Part shown: one piece after another, positions 14,601 through 29,600 of the stretch
How the letters are laid out: the number at the start of each line of letters is the position of its first letter
Numbering within the stretch: position 1 is the first letter of the stretch
From: Saturnia japonica
Lineage: Eukaryota; Arthropoda; Insecta; Lepidoptera; Saturniidae
Direction: 5' to 3'
Length of the DNA: 64,000 nt
Assembly (NCBI GenBank): GCA_033032175.1
Contig: CM065311.1
Span: forward strand, 6,627,190-6,691,189
Position numbers and translations under genes: made by a program
The notes under the pieces: model-generated
The model's database searches: none
The model's input: only the letters and a program-made list of their open reading frames with translations
Told to the model about the DNA's origin: nothing

Positions 14601-17600
14601 TTGAGACAGACGTTGGCGGGGATATGATAGCACAACATTACGTCCTTACAATACATAGTACACTAAAGTAAACGGTGTGTTGTCTCGGCGGTGTTCTTGA
14701 AATAATTACCTACATCCGCTCCTTACATAAACACGCACCAGGGCTGCCTTCTGACCGTGTTTCTTGGGTTAGCTACTTACGTGTTTGATAATGCTATATT
14801 AAATTGTCATTACTATGTTTTCAAGAAAATACGCTACTACAAATTTTGATTTTTTTTTATTTAAATGATTTCTACTTAGGTTTTATTTCTAGTTTAAAAA
14901 ATGACTGTGGTTAGTAAGAAGGGGGGAATGTACTATAAAAAAATGTTCATTGCAATGCTCAGTTTAATAAATCAAAAACAATTTTAAAGTCTAGGAAGTA
15001 GTTAATATAAAATTTCGTCATTAGTTATAAATTACGTAATTGTGGTGCACTCGCGACTGTTGTGTACTGAGGTTGACTATTGATTTACCTAAATTTCAAA
15101 GTACGTCGTTTCGATCGTTAGTATGAAAACGCAATACTGTTTAATTTAGTGTGCTATGCGCCTACGTCACGCAATTTCAAACGTTTTCCTTCCACGTTAT
15201 CCCCTGTTATCGTTATCGACTGTAGAACCTCGCCCCCGCCAACGTTATCCGGTAACATAGGAATGTCGCGCACGAACTTGTACGATTATAGATGAAACAA
15301 TTTCCCCATGACTAACCTGAAATTTTACCCGTAGAACAAAGCGATAAAACGCTTGTTGATCGCAAGACGACTGTCGCGTCCGGTGTCACTGTCATACAAA
15401 TAAAAACTGCATGTTTACTAGCTCATGCACACATAGGGCCGCGCGCAAACATGGGTTGAACCTCTATACCTTTCTTTATCGTTACAGGTGTAGCGTTATG
15501 GCTACAATCCCACCTGATCTTAAGTGACGATGTGGCCCAAGATGGTAGAACGCTTAGCCTAGTGGCAGACTGGCTTTCAGTTACAACTACCGGAACACAA
15601 TTTTTGGTGCTTGGCGACAGATTTTCAACTTGAGGGTGGTAGCTAGCCAGGCGGGTATAAAAGAAAGCCCTACCATCATGCTATGTTTTCCTTCACCCTC
15701 AGCTCAGCTCAGGCTCATTGCAGGGATTCGAACTCACGCCGATCGACACAGAATTCTTACACGCTGCCGCCGCAAAAAATGTCGATTATTTTCCATTCTA
15801 TTACTAATTCTAAATAACATTCGGAATATTTTTTTCAAAATGTTTTTATAATTTTTAGAAACCATAAGTGCTGGATATTTTTGTAAAACGAGATTCGAGA
15901 AAAAAATTGTTGACTTCATGCCTCGATTGGTGCCAGTTACACGAATAATTTGGCAACAGACGAAGGCAAGTTATTTTTATCCAACACAATTATTATTATT
16001 ATTTATAATTGAAGTCACGTACTTTACCTTAAGGACTTATATTATAACTAATAAAAAAAAAAAGTACAATTATAGGTAAAAATGTTGCCTACACCAGCAA
16101 AGTTCCACTACGTGTTCAACCTTCGAGATCTTTCTCGTATTTGGGAAGGAATTCTATTTATAAAGAGAGACGAACTACCGACTATTAAAACAGCTCTGAA
16201 ATTATGGTTTCATGAATGCTTAAGAGTCATTTGTGATAGGTAACATTTTTTAATTATGTAGCTATATACTTTAACGTTTATAGACATATTAGTTAGATAT
16301 ATGTATAATGTTGATAAAATCTAAAATAGCCTACCTATTGAATATATGAAAATATGAACAATATGTGTAAGTTATGGATTTCAATATACAAGGCCTTTAT
16401 TTTAGTTTCTTAAATAGTTTGTTGAATTATGTGATGAATATATTTTTCGAAAAAATTTTCATTTTCTTTTCAGTCCGCTACATGATAAAATCAACGTTAT
16501 CAAATATTTCTCTTTTGATCAGAAGTAACAAGTTTTTCTACGACTACCCTTGCCGTTCGTTTTACCAATTCAGGCGTCGAATCGAAATCATCATCACTTG
16601 AACTTATTATTTGGTAGAAATATGGTCACAATTATGATGTATTTTAGCAAGATAATTTGCGTTCTGCATTTTTAAAATATTATTTATGCTATTTTTCTTT
16701 TTTCGTGATATTGTTTAAAATATTAAAAAAAAAACAGTTTATTTCGTATATCTATTAAGCGTCTTATATTAACAATACTAGCTGTTACCACGGCTTCACT
16801 CATGTGGACTACAGAATGCCACTTTTCTCAAAAAAAAAGAAAGAAAAAATCTGGATAGGGACACCTAGTGGTATAAATTAATATACTTTACGGCATACCA
16901 AATATGCATAAAAAATTTCATAATAATCCGTCCAGCCTTTTGGAGGAGGAGTACGACCACAAACACCGTGACACGATACTTTTATACATAAGATTATCAT
17001 CTTTATTATATATAAATAAAATGTTAGATGCTTGTCGTTGTGAGCGCATCACGTAAAAACTACTGGATAGATTTTGATAAATTTTTATTTGTTTTACTTC
17101 TTAGATTATTGGTCTTTTTTTAAAAAAATATGACGATATATTCATTCAATGAAAAGTTGTTAAAGTTTTAAAAATTAGGATTTTTATAAGCACTAAGGGT
17201 TCTTCTGTCGTTCACGCGAACGGAGCCGCGGACACAACTAGTATTTAATACGCAAAAAAAATTATGTTACAATCTACATTCAATTCATTAAATCTGTAGT
17301 TCTGTCTGTTCTAAAATTCGGGACACATCTCATATAAAAGAACCACTGATCACGAATATGACAAAAAAAATTAGTCTGTTTGTATAGTTTATCTAGATTT
17401 AAATCACAGCTTGACCGATTTTTATGGAATGTTGAACATATGAAGTATATGTAATTTCTTAATTGATGGACTAATCAGAATTGTTATTAATATGAGCACA
17501 AATAAAATTTCTAGACGACAATAATTATTGCGTAACATATGCATACGGAGTCACGGGGCATATTGTAAAAATAAAATACGGAATGAAACAAAGCAGATCA

Positions 17601-20600
17601 GGCAGAATGGACATTTTCTATTGCTATTTAGCTAAACGAGTGATTTAGCAGTCAGTGAATATATAAAGAAGCTTCGTTCACCTAAATGAAATATACATCC
17701 CACACTTCGAGTTAAATACAACCTCCTTTCAACTTCAGAGCACTAGTGATGAAAAGAATACTTAGAGTTTAAATGAAGTCTTCAGTATTTTTAATATCGT
17801 AATATGATGTCTTTTTATAGATTTACAACGTTCGACGATAAAGACTGGTTCGTTGCAAACTTCTGGAAAACAGCCTCACAGGAGTTGCCAGATGTGGTAT
17901 CAGAGTTTCCTGAGGAAGAAACATTCTTTATTAACTTTTTGCGGGAGCCAGTTGAGCCTACTGGTGATGAAGACGAAGATTTTAGTACCGATGCACCTAA
18001 AATATATGAAGAGTTACCTTCGTATGTGTTTTATGAACTCTTGTTTTAAGTTTATTTCCAAAACAACACTCACAGTAAAAATAAGTTTAGCGTAATTTAA
18101 ACTTATATTTTTTTATTTAAGAGAAAACTCATACAACCATTTCATTCCAAACTAAGCAAAGTTTGTATTATGGTACCTAAATAAGCTGATATGCACACAA
18201 TATATAAGTATAGATGTTTAACACCCAGACATACAACTGACAATTATTATGCTCATTGCACAAATGCCAGACATATGCGGGGATCGAACCTCAGTAGTAA
18301 GACTTACGCGCGATGAGGCCTGTCAAACTATGTACCAAAAGATAATGGGATTTTTACAGATGGGACTATGTATTAATGAAACTTGGACAATTTCAAGACC
18401 AATTTAATGAACAAGTAAGAGGTGCTTCCTTGGATCTAGTATTCTTCCATGATGCTATGGTGCATTTGTTTATAATATCCCGTATTGTTAGCACTCCAAG
18501 GTAATTGTTAATTAATTATCCCTATTTTCACATAATAATTATAGCAACTTTCTATATTTTTCTTTAAAAAAAAATAGTATAGTATAATCGTCTTCTTTTG
18601 TTAGAGGTAATGCTTTGCTCGTGGGCGTCGGTGGTTCCGGTAAACAAAGTTTAACAAAATTGGCTTCGTACATAGCCAATTTTTCATTTTATCAAATTAC
18701 TCTAACAAGGTATCAGTATCTCATGATTATTATTTTATTTTGTTCAATGTTATGTGCAAAACATTTCCATAATTTAAATTAATTGGTTTTGAATAATTGC
18801 TCGGACATCTTATTTTGCTATACAACCAAAATTTGATATTGTGAACAGTGCCGGTTCTGTTCTTCTCCCATTAACTGACATAAATTTTTTAGGACGTACA
18901 ACGTGAGTAATTTTATGGACGACATAAAATTTTTGTACCGTACTGCCGGTCTTCAAGGTCAAGGTATCACGTTCATATTCACCGATAACGATATTAAGGA
19001 TGAGCAATTTCTTGAGTTTCTAAATAATATTTTGAGCTCTGGAGAAATCGCAAATTTATTCCCAAAAGATGAGATGGGTAAGTTTTAATGGGAAAATTTT
19101 AATGACTATTAAAACTCGTAGTGAAATATTGAGTAGATGAGGAGGAAATTTTACATCAACTTAAATAAATGAATAAAATATTGAAGTAAGCAGTAGAAAA
19201 GCTTACATCTATTTTCTTAATTCTAATCGTCATGAGTTCGAATTCCTACAATTAGCCTGAGTGTGTTTCGGCAGCCGTACTTGAGAGCCAGTTCCCCTCA
19301 CCATCTCGGGCTACGTCCTCACTTAACATGCCCATTACAACATGTGAGATTATAACTATGTATTATGCTAAAATCTATAAAGAATTCAGAAAACTTGAGT
19401 AACACTTCTTATGATATAACATTCTGTAGCAAATACAAATCGAATTATTTAGTGCGCATACGAAATAAAATAGAAACCAAAGTAATTGTAATTTAGTTTG
19501 TATTGTCTGGTGTTTAAGATGAAATCCTTAACGAGCTAATGCCGATAATGAAGAAATATGCACCAAAGCGAATTCCTGTACCGGATATTTTATACGAGTA
19601 TTTTATTATGCGATCTCGAGCCAACCTACACGTAGTACTTTGTTTCTCGCCGGTAAGTGTGAATAAAATTGTAATATTATTTTTTTTCGATTTTATTTCT
19701 AGGTTTATTATTATTTATTTAAGAAGTTGCACAATTATGTATTACACTTAATCTTAAGGATAGTTTCCCACAAAACCGGTTTAGCGGTTTGACTGTGGGC
19801 GAGTCGCGATGTAATAATGTCATAATACTCACACATAACATTTCAGATTAAGTTGATATTTCTATTGATTTACACACTACAGTCTTGGTAGTTTTGTTAA
19901 GGGTTCGATATAACTTTTCCTTAACACTTAAATCTTGCGATAATTTAATTACTTTTGCATCGTATTTCTTCACATTTTATAATATTTTCTATCTACAGGT
20001 AGGTGAGAAATTTAGGAGCAGAGCGTTAAAGTTCCCTGGTCTCATTTCCGGATCAACAATGGACTGGTTCCAGAAATGGCCCAGAGTTGCACTGATCGAA
20101 GTGGCACATCACTTTTTATGGGATTTCCATGTGGGTTGTGATAATTATTATTCATTTACTGTATATATTATAGTAACTGGCAAATTATATGTGTTCAATA
20201 TGATTTTGTTAAATAAATTTTTTGATACATAAAGGTCCGAATGGATCAGAGTTTAAACAATAGTGTATTGAAATATTACAGAAGAATACAAGATAATTTA
20301 TTTATCCTTATGTTCCTAGCTCCTTGATTAATATATACATGCACGAAATATAAATATATGTTGACGTTCTTGTATTTTATGATATATCATTTAAACCACT
20401 TTTTATATTTAGTACCACTTTAGACTTTGATACTACTATTCAGATTTAGTTATAACTAAAAAAATCAATACTCAATTTCTTTTATTAAATAATGTATTAC
20501 TTACCTAAGTCATTGAATTATTTAATTATTATAATCTTTTGTTGTGAAATTGTGTTTGTAAAATAAATTGATTTGAAAATGTATAAAATCTAAAAGGTTG

Positions 20601-23600
20601 TATGTTCTGCGGAGACAAAGCAACAGTTGATTGAGATAATGGGCATGGTGCAAGATAACGTTGCTGACACTTGTACTACATATTATGACAGATTTAGGAG
20701 ACAGACGCACGTCACACCCAAGTCATATTTGTCATTTTTGGAAGGCTATAAGGTTTTGTATAAGGAGAAGCATGTAAATATTGCTGAAATGGCAAAGAGG
20801 TAAGATGAAAATGCATTATAAAATTAGTGATATATTTTTATAAAACCTTAACTGATTTTTCTTAAATATATTGCATATAAGATATTAAAAATTCTTTGGA
20901 AGTGTACCCATTTAATTAATGCACCTTTTTTTTACTGTGACCTAATTTAATACATCCACATGCTATTAAACATTTGTAATTAAAGAAAAAAAACTTATAC
21001 GAGGGGAGGTCAAAAAGTTCGTGGAATGGAAGGGTTTTAAATAAATGAAACAATAAATCTATTTTTCATTTTCAATATAAGCACCCTTAAACTAAATACA
21101 TTTATTAGATCTATGAATTAATTTTTCTAAACCTTCGTAAAAATATTTTTTATCTTTTGCCTCAAAATGAGCCAAAATTGCCTCCTTTACCTCATTGTCG
21201 TCGGAAAATTTCCTTCCCCTTGACACTAATGACACTAAGTGAGTGTCCTTATCCCCCCTCTATCCTATCCATTCCACAACTTTTGGGTCTCCCAGCGTAA
21301 AAGATCATATTAATAAATATTTTAGAATGACGACCGGCTTAGATAAATTAGTGGAAGCTGCTGCAAGTGTAGATATTTTGAAGAAGGAATTAGAAGTAAA
21401 GGATCTTGAAATAAAAGAAGCTACGGCAAAAGCAGAAGAGGTAAATTAAATGAAAGAATAAGTATCTAATGATGTATTTTATTCATTTACAAGGTTGTTA
21501 AACAGCCCTTCTGTACGTGTAGGTAAACACATTTATATTTTTGAATGTTGAGAACGTAAAGTAATGATGCTATCTTATACTAGCCTAACACTAAAGTAAA
21601 ACGTTCAGGTATTAGCAGCTGTTGCGGAATCGCAAGCGGCTGCTGAGGTGGTTAAAGCTGAAGTGTTGGAAGTAAAAGATCGCGCCGTAAAACTAGTGAG
21701 CGTAATAGCAGCTGAGACTGCAATAGCAGAAGAAAAACTTGCCGCCGCGAAACCGGCACTTGCAGCTGCTGAAGCTGCCCTGCAGGTATTTTGTTACAGA
21801 CATAATTTTATTTTTCACCAAACTTCATAGCTGAGAAATTATGATTTGAAATTGTTTGCAACATTTCAAAAGTTTCAATGAATACTATGCTGAGTATTTA
21901 TTAAATCAATGTTTTCTATGTATTGTGTCATGACATGATTTATTTAGGGAAAATTAGAATCATTAATTGGATTTTTTGAATTGTTAAATAAACAGTAACT
22001 ATAGCTGAAATTAAATGTGAAAGCTTATTTTATTTGTAAGTAGAACATTTCCGTCTTATACTTAAGATAAAAACGTTCAAGTAAACAATTGCTTTGAAAT
22101 TATTTCACTATATTTACAGACTATCAACGCAGCTGATATTGCAACGGTCAGGAAGTTGGGCAAGCCTCCGTACCTTATCACGCTAATTATGGATGCTGTA
22201 ATCTTGCTCTTTAGAAAGAAGATCGATCCAATTAAACCGGACCCTGAGAGGAATTTTTTGACAGCATCGTGGGCTGAATCACTGAAGGTTAACAATAATC
22301 TGTCTGAATACATTTTCTTTATGTAACAATTGTAAGCCTCTCCATAAAATGATATTTTATGACATTTGAATCATTATATTCAAACACTAACGGTGCGCCG
22401 CGGCTCTACACACGTTTATTACAGAGATGGCTTTCGTCTGATTACGCATAGTTTTATTTTATTTATATATAAGACAATATTTTCAAGTTTTCAGGAATTG
22501 TAAATTTCAACAATTAAACTAATGCGTTGCTCTGAAACAAAGTTTTTTATTTCAGTACATACACACACTACTAACTAATTACACTTGTTAAACTTAATAA
22601 TATTATCCTACCTGAAACAAAGAAACGACATTTAAAGTGTATTATTTAAATTGTCAATTCCTTTTATAAACAAATACAAATTTTATAGCTCAATCACGGT
22701 TACTTGTCAGTTAAACTTAAACTACTCCCTCGACCGAGTTAGCCATTATTACTTACAGCGCCATCTATGAAATACATGAGTACATGGTCACTATTCTAAC
22801 TACGAGACGAAGCCGTACAAAATAAAGAAATAATTAGTTTCTTTACATATATTATTGATGATTCTTATAGCTTATAAATTGGGTAATCACATAAGTTGCA
22901 TGTGTACAAAATTTCATTAAAATCGGTCAAAACGTTTTTCGGATATACAAACGGACAACGAACAAAATTTTTTTTCGTCTCTTATGTCAGTAAATTAGAA
23001 AGTACATGCAGAAACAGAACTACAGATTTGCCAATGTAGATACAATATTTATACTTTACACAAAAAGAACAATAAAATAGTGATGCCGTGATATTAATGG
23101 TATATGTACATTTAATACAGGTGATGGCGGATTCGAGATTTATGAATAACTTGAAATTCTATCCTAAAGACGAAATCAACGCAGAAATGATAGATTTATT
23201 GGTGCCGTATTTTAACTTCCCGTGAGTTTTTTCAAATTTAATTACATATTTTAATAAATTTTGCAATTTAGGCGTAGACTTGCCGTTATCTGGTTTGGAC
23301 GATCCAACATTATATTTAAGGAAATAATTGTATTTTTGTCAAAAGTAAGGTATATAAAATAAATACTTTGGGCTTTGACTTAATATTATACTGTTTATAT
23401 AGTCAATATACATTCGAAGCGGCGAAGGTAGCTTGTGGCAATGTTGCCGGACTGATATCGTGGACAATAGCTATGCGTCAGTTCTACTCGGTCAACAAGG
23501 ACGTATTGCCGTTGAAGGCGAATCTAGCAGTGATGCAGGGCAAGTACCAAGCGGCCAAACGGGAGTTGGATGCTGCTGAAGCGTTGTTGGAGGCAAAAGA

Positions 23601-26600
23601 GGTGATACAATTGAAATAAAATTTACAAAATAACTATCAAAAACATTATTCGTTATTTATGGAAAGAGCAATTTGGCGTTACGAGATATCCCAAGAGAAT
23701 GTGGTATAAAACAAGGTCTCATTCCGGACTTGTTCCACTGAATTTTAAACATCGTATGAGAAAAGTTAATTCACTTTTGTCACACTTACGAAAGGTCTCC
23801 AATATTCGTTTGTGGATTGGAATGATTTAGTATAGTATAACATTGGCAATAGGTTGAATAAATCGAAACCAAAAACGGATTACATTAGTGTGCGTATTAT
23901 TGTGTTGATTTTCGTTGTTATACGAATTCCATCCAGGTAGAGCGCTCGTAACCACAATTAAACGCGTCTACTATACATTAAATAACACTTTAAAACCTTC
24001 GATTTTACAAAAAATAAGCGAGATTTATTTTAATAACGATTTCCGTATATGAAGGTACAGTATATATATACACTTTGTTTTACCCCTTCATTTGGGTTTG
24101 CGTTTTTTTGCTACAATTTGTATAGAAATTAAATTATTACTTTTCTCATTACATATTATGGTGAATAATATAATTTGGAATTTTTAATAAATACTAAATT
24201 GTATTGAGTTAATGCTGTATAAAAAAGTATGTTTTGTTATATTACCTTTTTTATTTATAGAGTTATTGTTACCTGAATTAACCGTGAGTCGCGTGAGGAG
24301 GGTTCGGGATTTTTTTTCAATATAAATTTAAAACAAAACACAAGGACAATTGTTGTCAAAAGTTAATAAGTACCTGTAGGTTCCTATTATATTTAACAAA
24401 GTTCAACTGTTTTGTTGTAATAGGTACCGAAAAACAATGAAAATCAACATTTTTTGAGGTTTTTTGAGGACGTGCCTTTATGATGTTTAAGCGAAAATAA
24501 TATTTTCTGTTTTCAGCGAGAATTAGCTGGAGTACAGAGACAATTTGACGAGGCGATGTCATTGAAACAGGCCGTACTCGATGATGCGGCCAAGTGTCAA
24601 CAGAAAATGGATGCTGCTACTGCGCTCATCAATGGACTCAGCGGCGAGAGGATCCGGTGGACAGAACAATCTGCTCTTTTCAAATCTGAAATAGAGAGGC
24701 TCGTGGGAGATATATTATTACTTACGGGGTGCGTAATTTGCGTAAAACAAGGTCTTACTCTGATGCAAGACGATAGCCAGGTACGGACTAGGTGGGCAGC
24801 TGTCCACTCCTAGTTGGGTATAATTAAGCTTAGTGCGTGCTGGCTGACTTGAATTGCACGTAACTCATTATATATTGCTTAGGATGGAAAAATGTATGTC
24901 TTGATGTTTTTAACGGACAACTTGGACGATTTGCTAATATTTCTAGAGAAGGTAGTGCGTCAGTAAGGTGTGCTAATGCTAATATTAGTTTTCTCTTGCC
25001 TGTCTGCTTCCTCTGAACCAAATCCTGGCTTAATCTTTGCTCTGATTGAAAAAAAAAACATTAAAACGTTAAAATACATAGTCGTAGAAGAAACATTTAC
25101 ATTAAATGATGCTCATAACATGCATCCAGTATCTTGTAAATTGTAAATGTTACAGATTCTTATCATACTCTGGACCTTTCAATCAAGAATTTCGTTCTTT
25201 GTTGATAAGCAATTGGCTCAGTGAACTGTTGAAAAGGAAAATACCTGTTTCTATGAACTTGAATATTACAGACCAGCTAACGGATACCGCCACGGTACTG
25301 CTATCATATTGCTCACTCATCACTGCTAATATAATTTGTAAATATTTATAAATAAATCGAGCTGTTTGTTGTCATCAATACTTTATTTACTACTAGATGT
25401 GCCCGCGGCTGCACTCGCGTGGACTACAGATTGCCGTCGATCGGGCACACGTACGAATTGTGCTACCCTCGCTCCCGGTTATTTCTTTAAAGATAAAAAT
25501 GCTTATTTTGTGTGATCCATACAAGAAAGATCCCTGCTTTAGAACATTAAATATTTTCCTCGTCCCTTGCCTTGTTCATCGTACAAAGACTTGCATGACA
25601 CATAAACAGTACGTAAATTGTTACGTCTTGCAAATTATGACATAACCTGAAAACATGTATTTAACTATCAATTGTCATTATAAAAAAATCGACACTGATA
25701 AACCTTATAAAAAAAATTTACACGACAAAATCCTAAATAACTTTCTCTACTTATACAAAGATTTTTGTGAATTTTCGTATTGATTTTACTACTACGTGCA
25801 GCGTTACTTTTTATGGTACATAAAACTAGAGTAGACCAAAATAATAACATCAATACAACGACAATTCATCGTACGAAACTAAAATTAATCAAATTAATCG
25901 AATTAATCTTATTTGGCGCCAGGCAATTCACTAATTCAAGTGTTCCGGATTGCGACCTTAATTGTTGTTATAGTTTACTTCTGTTACTTATACAACCCGC
26001 AATTGATTTAAAGCATAATCGTATTATTGATTACGTTTAGCTCTAAAAAATAATCGATAATCCTAAAATCAACTTCCAGTTTAAGTTATGCTACTTTAAA
26101 CTAAATGAACATCTAAGCAAGCCTTCTTTTAAGTTAAGCAATTCTTCTTAGGATAAATACTTATTTAATAGAAAAGTTTTTTAAGCAATGAAATTAAAAA
26201 AAATAATTAAATATGTTATATTTGAAACTCGTAGATCGGCGACTGGAATTTGTGCGGGCTGCCCACAGACGAGTTGTCGATACAGAATGGTATCATCGTA
26301 ACAAAGGCGTCACGTTTTCCATTGCTCATCGACCCGCAGACGCAGGGCAAGAATTGGATTAAAAATATGGAGAAATATAATGAACTTATCGTGACTACAC
26401 TCAATCATAAGTATTTCAGGTTCGGATTAAAATTATTTTATAGAATCGAAAGTTGGATAATAGTAATTAAAAAAAGTTTAAGACCATATTTTAAAATACT
26501 AATTCAAAAAATAATTCAATCCATATTTTAATATGAAAAGAAACAAATAACTACACATTTATTTTATTTCAGAAATCACATCGAAGACTGCGTTTCGTTA

Positions 26601-29600
26601 GGACGACCATTGTTAATCGAAGACGTTGCCGAAGAAATGGATCCTGCGCTGGATAACATCCTTGAGAGAAACTATATAAAGATTGGATCTTCGTATAAAG
26701 TGAGTCTTCTAATGATTGGAAGGTTTGATTTCTTCGTATAAAGTAAGTCTTACAATGAATTGTAGTATTGGGATCTTCCTATAAAGTAAATCTCCTAATG
26801 CTTAATAAGTTATCAATCTCAGACGTTATTTACTTACTTTCGAATATACTTTGTAAGGAGACATGTTATTAGTGTAAGGATTTTTTGATAACTTTTATAA
26901 TCTCTAAACTAATTTGTAAATTATTGGTTATAGGTTAAGTTGGGCGACAAAGAAATAGACGTGACAGCGGGTCACAAGATCTACATTACTACGAAACTAC
27001 CAAACCCTGCGTACACTCCCGAGATATCTGCCCGAACATCTATAATAGATTTTACTGTGACAATGCAAGGTAAGCTGTAACATTATGTTGATAATGGTTG
27101 ATGTTAATAAAACAGTTTATTAAAAACTTAAAATACTATTATGTTCTGTGTACTTTAATTTTAGATTGTTCTTTGATACAGTTATGTTGTAGAATAATAA
27201 TATTGATTATAGGCCGAAAATTCAGAAATGTATAGTGTACTATTATATTGTTTCATTTGTTTCTTCCTAATTGTCATTTCATTGTAATTGTCATCTGAGG
27301 TGAAATATTGTTTAACTGGTACAATCTGTTCGAACTGCTGTGTTCCTGTGTAGTTGGCAACACTGGTATACTAGGTGCTCCAATTTTCTCAGTCCTCAGG
27401 AGTAGCAATCTGTTATGATTGACTCTAGGACCGTGGTCTTTTGAGGTTGATTGCACAATGCACATAGCTACACGCTTTCGTGACCAATATATTTATGATG
27501 TTTATATGACAAAGTTTCTCAGCAGATTTCCAGTCAGTGTATTGCTTTGTCGTTATCCTGATTGTAGTACTAATTTAATTCAGCAGACGTTGGATCTATA
27601 TCCCCCTGATCTTTGTTATCTACATATTTCAAATATTAATAAAATTGGAAACTAAATTATTTAAATTCATTAAGGCTTGGAAGATCAGTTACTAGGGCGA
27701 GTAATATTGACGGAAAAGGCAGAGATGGAAGCGGAACGCACGCAACTAATCATGGACGTAACTGCAAACCGTAGGAAGATGCAGGAGCTTGAAGCAAATT
27801 TATTACACAAACTCACAACCATACAAGGGTCTTTAGTCGAGGATGTATCGTTGATTCAAGTACTGAATGTCACGAAAGCTACAGCTACAGAGGTTAATAT
27901 TTTATAGTTATAATAGGTACGTAATTATAATTTGTCGATTTTTTTTAAATATACCACAAAGGTGGCAAACAGCATGCGGCCCGCCTCATAGAAATCAGTT
28001 ACTGTTGCCTATGGACGCTTGTAATACCTACCAGATTATCTCTTGACAACCGCTCTCTGTTTAGGTATTTCGTACCTATTTTAAAACTTACTGGTAACTT
28101 ACGATAAATTTAGTTCGACATTTCAAACTGGCACCACAGGGTTTGGTCACGAGCATATTGGTGTGTTGTGATTACTTCGATATGAAAGGCTAGTTTTGTA
28201 ACTATCAAACCCTGACCTTTTGATTAGTATTTTCTGGCAGGTGCACCTATGACCTAGTCCGTTTTCTACGCTTATTGTTTGTTCAAGTCATGTTATCATT
28301 TAATATCAAATGAGTTTTCAAACACTATATAAAAAAGCTATACCGTAACACAAACAAAGATGTGCTATATATATTCTTAAAAATTTGATACGCTGTTACG
28401 GATATCCGGCACCGTCTATTAACTATTTAAGCATATTCTTCTCAAAACAAAACAATAGTAAACGACACAGCTCATCGAGTATGTATGCTGAAGATGAATG
28501 ATCATATTCACGTAGGGCAGATATACTCTTGAATTTGAGGAATACTTAAATAATATCTTGGTGGACGAAGAAGTTATCCAGATAAAATAGTTTCTAGTAG
28601 TTTTTCATTGGGTTTAAGCTTGTTTTGAAATATATGTTGTCTATCCATGCTTTAGGTGAAAGAGAAACTTGATATTGCTAAAGAAACAGAGATAAAGATT
28701 AATCTAGCTCGTGAAGAGTTTAGGCCGGTGGCAACACGCGGGTCCGTCTTATACTTCTTGGTTTGCAACATGTCGCTCGTGTGCAACATGTATCAGACAT
28801 CACTAGCGCAGTTTCTGGAAAGATTTGACATATCAATGGAACGATCGCCACAAAGTCCTATCACATCTAGGAGGATTGGATTTATTATTGATTACTTGGT
28901 ATGTCAGATAACTTGAAATACTTTACCCTATTACTCAATCTAATAACAATATTCTGATTTAATGTAGCTATTGGTTTAACCGATCGATTGTATTCAACGT
29001 TTCAAAATATTATTGAAGTGAAAACATCTATAAACACGTTGAGCAATTTTTGATGGGTAAAATTTTCTATGTTCGCGTCATCGCTACACCGACATACTAA
29101 TAATGTTAACAGTATATCTGTAGGTAAAAGTTTGAGTATTGAATTTATTGTTAAATTATATATTACCTTTTTACTAGAAGTTTGTAGTTCTCTTACAAAC
29201 GAGCAATGTACGATGAAAATTAAAGGACTCAAAAACGTTCTTGTGCCAAATAGCCAAAGTTTGAGTAAAACAGATCATTAATCCAGTCAGCATATAGCAT
29301 ACGTGGACTACTCGACTGAACTATAATCAGAAATTGAATTCGAGGACAAAAATTTAAACAAAGAAATGTTGCTTTCAAAGTGACCAGGGGTAGTGAACAT
29401 TTTCCAAGAAAGTCTAAATAACTTAATGCCAATTCTTAATGAATATTATTATGTATGTATGTATGTATTAATAGTCACCTATGGAAGCATCGTTCATTAT
29501 ACGTCAGTGCGCTTAACTGCCTTTGATTTCTCACGTCCCGATATAATAAATATAAAATCTTTTATTTATTTTACGTGTTTTAGTTATGCGTATAATTTTA

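Noticed and set aside
15966..16075. Exon 15 read through into an insertion ending at a GT near 16017
   Set aside because: It would add a hydrophobic stretch unlike any dynein AAA3 sequence; the GC donor GCAAGT keeps the family alignment.
18279..18290. tRNA gene
   Set aside because: Only a B-box word is present; no cloverleaf, A box or acceptor stem could be built, so it is called a SINE fragment.
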